The notes under the pieces were generated by a model. It searched no databases and had not been told where the DNA came from. It worked only from the letters and a program-made list of their open reading frames with translations. Of a stretch of DNA of 64,000 nucleotides, positions 1 through 7,038 are shown piece by piece. The translations under genes were made by a program, and so were the position numbers. Source of the DNA: AWTP1-13 sp963770295 (GTDB lineage Bacteria; Pseudomonadota; Alphaproteobacteria; Rhizobiales; Hyphomicrobiaceae); NCBI GenBank assembly GCA_963770295.1, contig CAVYPA010000015.1:318619-382618 (forward strand), given 5' to 3'. Within the stretch, counting starts at the first letter, position 1. Every line of letters begins with the position of its first letter.

Positions 1-575
1 ATCGCCAGGCGGTCTACAATTATGATGAGGTTGCACAGAGTGCTGCAACCCTCAGTCCGCGGGTGATAGTTTCCGGTTCGCTATCAAAATGCCACGGCGC
101 GCCGGGCCTGCGCATCGGCTGGGCGATCGTGCGCGACAAAACGTTGCGCGAGCAGATGGTCCTTGGCAAGTTCAACACAGTAATCGCAAATTCGACCATC
201 GACGAAATACTGGGGCTTCGCGTCCTGATCCAGGCGGACGCGATCATCGCCGCTCGCCGAAAACATCTCGGCGAAGGTCTTACGCGCACCGCCGCGTGGG
301 TTGCGCGCAACGCGGCGCTGGTCGAGTGGGTAAAGCCCGATGCGGGGGCGCTCTGTTGCATACGCCTGCGGTCGGACCAGTTCGACCAGGCTGCGGTCGT
401 CCGCTTTCATGCGGCACTCGCCGCCCTCCATGCCCGTGTCGGCGATGGCACATGGTTCGGCGAAGAGCCGCGGGTGTTCCGTCTCGGCTTCGGCCTGCTA
501 CCGATTCCGGAACTTGAGCTTGCGCTCGGTGTGCTGAGCACAGTCTTGCAACAGACGAAGCGGAAAGCCGCCTGA
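1..575 (+). CDS. PLP-dependent class I/II aminotransferase, C-terminal part
   Basis: The reading frame is open from base 3, so the gene is cut by the window edge and its N-terminus is missing. The visible part begins just before the pyridoxal-phosphate lysine motif SLSKCHGAPGLRIGW, typical of fold-type I aminotransferases where the Lys forms the Schiff base. It then runs through the C-terminal small domain to a stop at 573-575. A GTG at 63 would only start an internal fragment. It lies 31 bp upstream of a PhzF-family gene in the same direction, so the two probably share a transcript; amino-acid or amine metabolism is inferred. The substrate cannot be deduced. Confidence 0.85.
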   Translation, partial: RQAVYNYDEVAQSAATLSPRVIVSGSLSKCHGAPGLRIGWAIVRDKTLREQMVLGKFNTVIANSTIDEILGLRVLIQADAIIAARRKHLGEGLTRTAAWVARNAALVEWVKPDAGALCCIRLRSDQFDQAAVVRFHAALAALHARVGDGTWFGEEPRVFRLGFGLLPIPELELALGVLSTVLQQTKRKAA

Positions 576-606
576 TCTCAGTCAACTATCTGGAGAAGCG
601 ACCGCG

Positions 607-1455
607 ATGTGCATACTCTCGTTTCAACAGGTGGATGTCTTCACGGATCAGCCGCTAAAGGGCAATCCGCTGGCTGTGGTCGTCGGCGCCGACGGATTGT
701 CCGATAGCACGATGACATCGCTCGGCAACTGGACCAACCTGAGCGAAACCACCTTCCTGCTGACCCCCTCGGCGCCTACAGCCGACTATCGCGTGCGCAT
801 CTTCACGCCGGAACGCGAACTGCCATTCGCCGGCCACCCGACGCTGGGCAGCTGCCAGGTGTGGCTGAACAGCGGCGGCGCGCCGAAGCAGTCGTACATC
901 GTGCAGGAATGCGCAGCCGGCCTGATCAGGATCAAGCGTGACGCTAACCGCCTCGCCTTTGCCGCCCCGCCGCTGCGCCGTACCGGCCCGGTCGAACCAG
1001 ACTTGCTCGCGAAGATCGCACACGGCCTGCGCATCAAACCCCAGGCGATCAAGGCCTCGCAATGGGTCGACAACGGTCCTGGCTGGGTCGCGGTAATGCT
1101 AGGGGGCCGCGCGGAAGTTCTGGCGCTGAAGCCGGACTACCCGAGCCTGCTCGGCGTACATCTTGGCGTGGTCGGCCCGTGCACCGCAGCCGACGGCGAG
1201 GGTGCTGATTTCGAGGTACGCGCATTCATCCCGAGCCGCGCCAGCGAGGATCCCGTCACCGGAAGCTTGAACGCCGGCCTTGCCCAATGGCTGATCGGCG
1301 GGGGTCTCGCGCCAAACGCCTACATCGCGAGCCAGGGCACCGCGCTTGGCCGCGCCGGGCGCGTGCACATACAGCGCGACGGCGCCGACATCTGGATCGG
1401 TGGCAATACCCTCACGGTTGTCAACGGGAGGATCGATCTCACCGACGTGAGTTGA
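607..1455 (+). CDS. PhzF family isomerase/epimerase-like protein
   Basis: A 282-residue protein of the usual PhzF length with the family's two-lobed landmarks: the N-terminal QVDVFTDQPLKGNPLAVV, the catalytic-Glu segment NLSETTF, ELPFAGHPTLGS, and in the C-terminal half RASEDPVTGSLN. PhzF proteins catalyse isomerisations such as the phenazine precursor step, but most genomic members have unknown substrates, and no other phenazine gene is seen here. It follows an aminotransferase closely, suggesting a small metabolic operon. The ATG at 607 follows a GAGAAG-type ribosome site. Family assignment is strong; exact reaction unknown. Confidence 0.92.
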   Translation: MCILSFQQVDVFTDQPLKGNPLAVVVGADGLSDSTMTSLGNWTNLSETTFLLTPSAPTADYRVRIFTPERELPFAGHPTLGSCQVWLNSGGAPKQSYIVQECAAGLIRIKRDANRLAFAAPPLRRTGPVEPDLLAKIAHGLRIKPQAIKASQWVDNGPGWVAVMLGGRAEVLALKPDYPSLLGVHLGVVGPCTAADGEGADFEVRAFIPSRASEDPVTGSLNAGLAQWLIGGGLAPNAYIASQGTALGRAGRVHIQRDGADIWIGGNTLTVVNGRIDLTDVS

Positions 1456-1551
1456 GCCGATCACCAGCCCTGAGAGACCTTTAGCCGGAGGCGAGACCAG
1501 CCCCCATCCCCAAACCCGTATTGGGGCTCGGCAGCAAGCGCCTGATTTTTG

Positions 1552-1580
1552 TGGCGCCGTTCTCCTACGTGGTGGCGCCA
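1552..1580. repeat. TGGCGCC inverted repeat
   Basis: TGGCGCC (1552-1558) and TGGCGCCA (1573-1580) form a short dyad between the PhzF gene and an integrase fragment. There is no T-run, so this is not a clear terminator; it may be a recombination scar. Confidence 0.25.
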
Positions 1581-1647
1581 AGCTAATCTGCACTTATCGC
1601 TTTTGTTTAGGCGATCAGGCCGACGCTGCACCGGCCAAAGCAGCGAT

Positions 1648-1830
1648 CTCGTGCGTCTGGCCGGCGAGAAGGGGAAGCTTGGAAGGGTCTGGCCCCACAT
1701 GCTCCGGCACTCTTGCGCGGGGACCGACAAGGGTACGGATTTGCGAACGATGCAGGACTACCGCGGGCCCCGAGTTCCCAAGCACACGGCGTACTACACT
1801 CGCGTAACCGGGCCCTGTGGGGTGGGCGTA
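1648..1830 (+). pseudogene. Tyrosine recombinase (integrase) C-terminal remnant
   Basis: The stretch contains WPHMLRHS, the H-x-L-R box of tyrosine recombinases, followed by DLRTMQDYRG and PKHTAYYTRV, which match the conserved Q-x-x-L-G-H and catalytic-Tyr region. The His normally found in the GH box is lost (GPRVPKHT instead of GHRDPKHT-like) and there is no N-terminal domain, so this is a dead fragment of a FimB/XerD-like integrase. It marks an old insertion boundary and lies next to an IS110 fragment. Confidence 0.6.
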
Positions 1831-2096
1831 TTCCGGGCTTTTTCTACGGCCCGGTTTTGGTGGGGTTTTTGGATGGGTTTCGGTGCTTGGCAGCAAAGAG
1901 CCCCCTCAGCGGCAGGCTGGGTCGCGTTCGCCGCGCTAGCTCTGATTTGGCGCTGCGCGATGCCTTTCCTCGATGACCATTCGTCCTTGTTGGCTGAGCT
2001 GCTTTGGCGCTCTTCAGGGTCGGCCGCCTAGTAGGGCACGGCATGTGATCGCGTTCTTTCGCCAGCGGCGCCAGGATCTGAGCGCAGCTCGGCTCG

Positions 2097-2285
2097 GCAC
2101 TGGCAGCTGTCGCCAGTACCTACGAGGCGGGGTGGTCAGGTTTTTGGCTGGCTCGTTGGTTGGGTAAACGCGGCGTTGAGACCCACGTTATCCAGCCCTC
2201 CGGTGTTCCAGTCGATCGGCGGGCTCGCCGGGCCAAGTCTGACGGAATAGAATGTATGAGGCTCTGCCTGGCCTATCCGGGCAAC
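2097..2285 (+). pseudogene. IS110-family transposase N-terminal fragment
   Basis: The frame reads STYEAGWSGFWLARWL and then VETHVIQPSGVPVDRRARR, which is characteristic of the DEDD transposase domain of IS110-family elements (YEAG...GFWLARWL...HVI.PS.V...R..RRAK.D). Similarity fades after about 2250 and neither the N-terminal DEDD start nor the C-terminal transposase_20 domain is present. No terminal repeats were recognised. Dead remnant. Confidence 0.6.
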
Positions 2286-2576
2286 CCTCGATGTTACATC
2301 GAGGGTGAGTCGCCTCAGAGAGGGACATACAGTCTGCACCCGACCGCAATCGTCACCACGCCAACTCAACACTTGACGCAGGGGCGCCGTCCACACATGA
2401 CCCTACATATCGCGGCCTCCCACATTCGCCGGTTGGCGTCTGCGAATTTCACCTTCGCTTGCTGCGCCGCGACGCACGTCAAAGCGGTGCGAACTCCCGA
2501 CCGCTTGCTCCCGAAATAAGATCGCTTGTTGCGCGTATGTCGCTAGGCGATGCCCAGGCGCGCGGAGTGTGAACGA

Positions 2577-3836
2577 TCATTGCTGCGACGGAAGTCGCTC
2601 TTGGCAGGTTAATGCGAATTGACCGAGCGAATTGAGGCCAGCTTTGCCAACGGAGATGGACGTTTGTTCTTTATTCGAGTTCATTGTCGCCACGACAAGG
2701 CGCTGGCCGCCGTCCCGAAAGAGTTCGGTGACGAACGCGATAGGGGCAGATCCGCTCGCAATCGTCTCGATGGTTGGAGCATGCATATCACGCAAGGAAG
2801 TTTCGACATGCAACATCACGCCGGTCTCGATCGCGTCGACACCAAGCCCAACCCCCCGCACAAGCATCGCGGAATTCTCGGGAATTTGTCTAGTTTCGCG
2901 AAAGGTCACTTTGAACAAATTACTTCCACCGCACGCGAAAGAGACTCGGAAGTGTCCGATCTCTTCGCCTCTCGCAGTCAACGGATGTTCACGCGTCAGT
3001 ATCTTGACGCCTTCGTGCTCGACCACCTGCCACGTAGACGGTGAGAGGTTGCCGATCAACTCAGCGCCAAGAAATACTGGCGATGCGCGTTCTTCAGATT
3101 TGGACGCGGCCGTCTTTATGGCGACCTTATCGAATACATCCTCGGCGTTGTGCAGACCCGCCCTCCTGACTTCCTCGGCGGTGAGCGGACGGAGCAGCTC
3201 CCAGGGTGGTATGCGCATAGCCGCTTCGAACAATGCGATATCGCCTCCCATTTCGATGGTGTATCGGGCGAGCTGTCCCAGCTGACGCTGCTCCGACACC
3301 ATTTGAAGGCCCGAATAGGTTGCAGCCATGGCATCTTTCAGCTGTTGCGAGGGCCAAATTTGATGAACCAAGATGCGAGCCTCGCTGGGCACTTGGCGAA
3401 GCACACCACCAAGGAGAATGAACGGGCACATCGAGGCGCATTGGGCATGCGAGGACAACGTGCGTTGGCTTGACTGATTAGACGGAAAAGGCAGCGCCCG
3501 ACCGACCGTCGTGGCCATGCCTAGCCGGCGGAACTCTCGTCCCAGCCAAATTCCCGCGAGCACATGACCGCCCGGCGAATCCAATACGAGGGTTGCCCCG
3601 CGAACGTCCTTCGCTCTCGAGAAGTCGGCAAACCTCTGGGGCGTCCCTTCAGTGACAAGCCCGCTGGCCTGCACCCATTCGCGGCAAGTGCCTTTGCATG
3701 TGTGGGGAGGACCTTCCTGCACCCACTCAAAGGTCATCGGTTCCGGTGGGTTCGCGGCATTGACCGGAGCGACGGAGTGGTGCGCACTTGCAGCAAGTGC
3801 GGCCAACATAACGACAGCCGGCGTCGGCGCTCGCAT
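2577..3836 (-). CDS. Exported ClpP-like (COG3904-type) periplasmic protein
   Basis: A 419-residue protein. The start is set at 3836 rather than the longer upstream frame because GAGGGAG lies 6-7 bases before this ATG, an Ala-rich signal sequence follows, and the upstream extension is low-complexity Arg-rich. Residues about 30-230 form a ClpP/crotonase-like fold: LVLDSPGGHVLAGIWLG is the Gly-rich oxyanion-type strand, followed by CASMCPFILLGG with the serine nucleophile position and R.LVHQ. This is the arrangement in the large alphaproteobacterial COG3904 family, whose substrates are unknown. The C-terminal 180 residues look like an extra beta-rich domain without recognisable family. Monocistronic. 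Confidence 0.75.
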   Translation of the reverse strand: MRAPTPAVVMLAALAASAHHSVAPVNAANPPEPMTFEWVQEGPPHTCKGTCREWVQASGLVTEGTPQRFADFSRAKDVRGATLVLDSPGGHVLAGIWLGREFRRLGMATTVGRALPFPSNQSSQRTLSSHAQCASMCPFILLGGVLRQVPSEARILVHQIWPSQQLKDAMAATYSGLQMVSEQRQLGQLARYTIEMGGDIALFEAAMRIPPWELLRPLTAEEVRRAGLHNAEDVFDKVAIKTAASKSEERASPVFLGAELIGNLSPSTWQVVEHEGVKILTREHPLTARGEEIGHFRVSFACGGSNLFKVTFRETRQIPENSAMLVRGVGLGVDAIETGVMLHVETSLRDMHAPTIETIASGSAPIAFVTELFRDGGQRLVVATMNSNKEQTSISVGKAGLNSLGQFALTCQERLPSQQ

Positions 3837-3988
3837 GAAACACTCCCTCAGGTAGGTGTGCGGTAGCAGCGTATGCGGATAGCGGGTACCGGCCCAGGGG
3901 GTCAACCTGGGAGGCACTGTTGGCTGATCGAAAAGTGGCGCATCTCTCTTAGCATCCGCCGCGACCCACAAGCACAAGCGGCGCCGAC

Positions 3989-4156
3989 GTGGCGGACGGG
4001 CATCCTGTTTGCTGGCTCTGGGTCGCTGCCAAGCAGGGCAGGCTAGAGAAAACCATCCTCGCCGAGATCGAGTGGAAGCTGAGCGAAGAGGGGCTGACAC
4101 GGTCACGCAACGACGCCGTCGTCGCGTGGGCCGAGCGCAAACCAACGGCCGGCTAG
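3989..4156 (+). CDS. Possible 55-residue hypothetical protein
   Basis: A GTG-started frame with protein-like composition: a hydrophobic start (CWLWVAAK), then an amphipathic helix (LEKTILAEIEWKLSEEG) and a charged tail. No ribosome site is obvious and the family is not recognised. It may be the surviving C-terminus of a longer gene, because the frame is open a little further upstream. Confidence 0.28.
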   Translation: MADGHPVCWLWVAAKQGRLEKTILAEIEWKLSEEGLTRSRNDAVVAWAERKPTAG

Positions 4157-4439
4157 AAGACGCCTGGCTCGATCTTGCGCGCAGCCTACTTTTGGGCGGG
4201 TTCACCTACACGGGGCTGTAGTCGCCGGCAGTTTGATCCTTTCTTTCGGTCGACCTGATCAGACAGCAGTATGTCAGCTCTGGCACCTATTTGCCGTCGC
4301 CTGTACCGCAGATTGCCGCTTCACCCGGCCCGCTCTGAGAAATCCATCCACTGCCCCGCAGGTTGGAGAGTGGCACGCGCATTGAGGTTCGCCAAGTTTA
4401 AAGCCGTCGGCACCGGATACCAGGCGGTAAGGGCTAGAG
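4157..4439. other. Intergenic, no supported gene
   Basis: Only short overlapping shadow frames are present; no promoter, terminator or RNA gene could be supported. Confidence 0.4.
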
Positions 4440-4835
4440 CTACTCGTCGTGTCTTTCTGGCTTCGCGCAGCGCTGGGTGTCCGAAGGCCGATAGCCGGCC
4501 ACGCCAGTCTCTTGAACCCTTTCTCCCGCAATCGCCAATTCGATGGACTGGCGGCGCGAAGGCGATGTCATTTCGCATTTGCTCGGCGCGTCGAGGCGCA
4601 TCTCGAGCTCAACGAACTTCGCCTGCACATCGCGCAGATGGCCGGCATCGCACGCGTCGAAAATCCGCAAGCTGACCCGATGGAGAGCTGCGAGCCGCTC
4701 GCCGGATAGATTCTCCGCGTGATGGCTGAGCCGCTCGTGGAAGGCGACATATGGATTGCCGCATTCGACGAGGGTGGAACTCGGCGCCGCTCCCAGGAAA
4801 CCGAGCCCAAGCGCGCCAAGCATCGGGTGTTTCAT
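4440..4835 (-). CDS. Small exported hypothetical protein
   Basis: 131 residues starting with a signal-peptide-like MKHPMLGALGLGFLGAAPSS, followed by a helical, His/Glu-rich mature region (YVAFHERLSHHAENLSGERLAALHR) with two Cys residues. The family is not named to my knowledge, but composition and export signal look like the short secreted proteins common in Bradyrhizobium. The ribosome site is weak. The C-terminal 40 residues are of lower quality and the true end may be earlier. Confidence 0.5.
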   Translation of the reverse strand: MKHPMLGALGLGFLGAAPSSTLVECGNPYVAFHERLSHHAENLSGERLAALHRVSLRIFDACDAGHLRDVQAKFVELEMRLDAPSKCEMTSPSRRQSIELAIAGERVQETGVAGYRPSDTQRCAKPERHDE

Positions 4836-4916
4836 GCGACAGTTCTCGAAACCGGCTGGACTTTGGAGTAAGGCGCTGGTTGGCGGCCCTTTGTGGCGCT
4901 CCGGGTCCTGGTCGAC

Positions 4917-5156
4917 CTAGTGCCTGTAGCGGTATCTGCAGAGCCGTTTGCCTTGCAGGCCGTAGTATACTTTCCGCACCACATTGAATGGCCAATCGCG
5001 CATCTGGCACGTGTGCCCGACAACGTAGTCTCCGGCGAGGTAAACTCCGACACCGATGAGGATTGCCCCACCGTCCGCTTTCGCTGTCCGGCTGGTGATG
5101 GCCGGGACGACTGCCGTCATCATCAAAGCTACAAGAGCCGTCGAGATAAGCTTCAT
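4917..5156 (-). CDS. Small exported hypothetical protein
   Basis: 79 residues beginning MKLISTALVALMMTAVVPAI, a clear signal peptide, followed by a Gly-rich segment (GGAILIGVGVYLAGDYVVG) and a Cys/Arg-rich tail. The ATG at 5156 is preferred over in-frame upstream starts because GGGGAG lies just before it. Function unknown; likely periplasmic or envelope-associated. Confidence 0.58.
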   Translation of the reverse strand: MKLISTALVALMMTAVVPAITSRTAKADGGAILIGVGVYLAGDYVVGHTCQMRDWPFNVVRKVYYGLQGKRLCRYRYRH

Positions 5157-5463
5157 GGCACTCCCCATGGTGTAGATGGAGCAATCCCGCACAGCCTCAA
5201 GATTGTTTCAAAATACATTGGCTCTAGCGTTGAACTCCTCGACAGAGCCCATGCACCGGATAAGCGCTCCATATCCGGGCACCTATTGCACAGTTGCGGA
5301 TATGGCGAGAACTTGGCCGCGCTGTGGTCATTCCGAGGTTGTCCTAAAACGTGAAGACGCTGCAACAATGGGAAAAGAAGTTGAGCTCGCAGGATCTATC
5401 TGTTGGCGCTCTACTGACGTACGCAACCAACTCCTTGCTCACTCATCCCATGAGCCAGGAGGG

Positions 5464-5735
5464 TCACCGAGGCGTGGCGAGAAACTGGCGGACGAGATTG
5501 ACCAGCTGTTTGGGGCTATAGGGCTTCGTCACGTAACCATCGCAGCCGGCACTCGCGCTTTTTCCTCATCCTCCCTCATGGCGAACGAGCTGACGGCAAT
5601 AAAGGTCTTCGCGCCATTCCGGGTAGGACCTTGATCCGGCGCGTACTCTCATAGCCGTCGAGCACGGGACGCTGGATGTCCCTCAGCACGAGATCGGGAT
5701 GCTCGGTTTCGGCTTTGGCGATCCCCTCGGCGCAT
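5464..5735 (-). pseudogene. CheY-like response regulator, truncated and frameshifted
   Basis: Reading across three frames recovers HPDLVLRDIQRPVLDGYESTRRIK, then FIAVSSFAMREDEEKAR, then GCDGYVTKPYSPKQLVNLVRQFLA, the centre and end of a single-domain receiver of the PleD/DivK type. The phospho-acceptor region is altered (normally LMDIQLP, here LRDIQRP; Asp kept, M to R). The N-terminus is missing: it is abruptly replaced by a luciferase-like monooxygenase fragment in another frame. Dead gene. Confidence 0.62.
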
Positions 5736-5739
5736 GCTT

Positions 5740-5898
5740 CGAACCTGGATAGCCGTACGTGATCTTGTCAAACCACGCGACGTGCTCGCCCATCCAGATC
5801 GCCTCGAGGCCAATGTCTTCGGCACGCCGGCCGAAGTCGCGGATCATTTTCGGCGTCGTCAAGGGTGACATGAACGCGGAGAACACGCCGATCTTCAT
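5740..5898 (-). pseudogene. Luciferase-like (LLM class) monooxygenase, N-terminal fragment
   Basis: 53 residues from an ATG at 5898: MKIGVFSAFMSPLTTP, then RRAEDIGLEAIWMGEHV and DKITYGYPGS, which is the first strand-helix-strand of F420/flavin-dependent LLM oxidoreductases. After YPGS the match stops and the DNA continues as a response-regulator fragment in a different frame. This is a rearrangement junction, not a fusion protein. Confidence 0.6.
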
Positions 5899-6248
5899 TT
5901 GCTCACTTTTTGCGTCGGTCGGCCAGTTTAGCCAAGTTTCCGCGCCACCGCGCGGTATCGTCGAGCTGTTTGTGCCATTGCGCCGGTTCTCAGGCAGGGC
6001 CTCGATCGGCGGGCCAACCGTCAGGAGGCGCGATCCTTCTGGGCTCTGGGACTCTGGACACCGTGCTTGATCGACACCGATGCAATCGCGCGAGTGGTCG
6101 ATTACGCTGTGCCCCTGACGCTTGTCTGACGGCAGTCGGCGAGCGCAAACAAAAACGATCAAACGCAATTGTTTTGTGAGTGCATTCTGCTATTGTAAAG
6201 ATTAGGGATGCGCGGAGCGATCTGACGACCCGCGCTGAGATATTTTGA
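5899..6248. other. Intergenic upstream of the Rieske-PQQ unit
   Basis: No supported gene; the frames here are shadows. The 3' part probably contains the promoter of the downstream Rieske gene, but no convincing -35/-10 pair was found. Confidence 0.4.
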
Positions 6249-6292
6249 TGCCGGTGATTCCTGCGAGACGATAGGGCTCGGTGACACCGGCA
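6249..6292 (+). promoter_or_regulatory. Hairpin in the 5' leader of the Rieske-PQQ operon
   Basis: TGCCGGTG (6249-6256) pairs perfectly with CACCGGCA (6285-6292) around a 28-nt loop, and is followed by GCCGCAAC and GGCTGAG. The order of short motifs loosely recalls the core of cobalamin-type riboswitches but the diagnostic GCCCCCGCAAC box is incomplete, so no riboswitch class is assigned. It sits 56 bases before the Rieske start. Confidence 0.3.
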
Positions 6293-6347
6293 GCCGCAAC
6301 AGGCTGAGATTAGTAAAGAGACGACAGCGTGGGAGGTCACGGACTCC

Positions 6348-6986
6348 ATGTCGTCGGCGACGCGAGTCACACTGAACTGTGGTCGCATATCTTGCGGCAT
6401 TGCATCTGCGAGCGATAACGGGCCGCAGTTACCCGAACGTCGCGCCTGGTTGATAGGCGCCCTGGCGAGCGGCGTGACCCTTTGGTCGCCACGTCCCACC
6501 CTCGCCGACGATCCAAGAATGGCCCGTCCTCAGGAGGGCGACGCCTTTGTCTTCGCGACGGGCGATCGGGCCCGGACACCCATCAGCGAGACGGATCTCG
6601 CTCTCGGAGGCCCGCCGGTGCTTGCGTGGCCGATAGATCCGGCGACGAAGGCGGTCCGCGATGGCTCGCGGCTCAACCAGGTTCTGCTTCTCCGGCTGGA
6701 CGTGTCGGGATTTGACGAGACGACGCGTGCACGCGCCGCCGAAGGCGGGTTTGTCGCCTATTCCGCCTCATGCACGCACGCGCTATGTCCGGTCACCGGT
6801 TGGCAGACCGAACGTCGGATCATCCATTGTCCTTGCCACAACTCGGAGTTCGATCCGAGTAACGGCGCCAAGGTCGTCTTCGGACCGGCGCTACGACCGC
6901 TGCCCGCCTTGCCGCTCAAAGCGGTCGACGGTGCTCCGGTCGCTGCCGGTACATTTACGGGAAAGGTAGGTGGAGGCACCAGGTAA
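6348..6986 (+). CDS. Rieske [2Fe-2S] protein with twin-arginine-like signal
   Basis: 212 residues. Residues about 35-50 read PERRAWLIGALASG, a twin-arginine type export signal preceding a mature start near LADDP. The C-terminal half holds both Rieske cluster loops: SCTHALCPV (Cys-Thr-His) and HCPCHNSEFD (Cys-Pro-Cys-His), giving two Cys and two His ligands. It is expected to be periplasmic or membrane-anchored and to carry electrons. It ends only 52 bp before the PQQ dehydrogenase, implying it is that enzyme's electron acceptor, in place of the usual cytochrome c. The start at 6348 is the first available; no strong ribosome site is seen, so the N-terminus is uncertain. Confidence 0.8.
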   Translation: MSSATRVTLNCGRISCGIASASDNGPQLPERRAWLIGALASGVTLWSPRPTLADDPRMARPQEGDAFVFATGDRARTPISETDLALGGPPVLAWPIDPATKAVRDGSRLNQVLLLRLDVSGFDETTRARAAEGGFVAYSASCTHALCPVTGWQTERRIIHCPCHNSEFDPSNGAKVVFGPALRPLPALPLKAVDGAPVAAGTFTGKVGGGTR

Positions 6987-7038
6987 AACGACGAGAGAGA
7001 GCTTGAACCCAAAAGCGAAGTTGCAAAGGGAGGAAGCA

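Noticed and set aside
3837..4205. N-terminal extension of the ClpP-like protein
   Set aside because: Arg-rich low-complexity sequence with no ribosome site; a good site and signal peptide mark the start at 3836.
5176..5634. A 152-residue plus-strand frame
   Set aside because: It runs antisense to a small exported protein start and to the response-regulator remnant, without recognisable domain.
6270..6320. TPP riboswitch (GGCTGAGA seen)
   Set aside because: The second conserved half around ACC...GAACCTGAT is missing.
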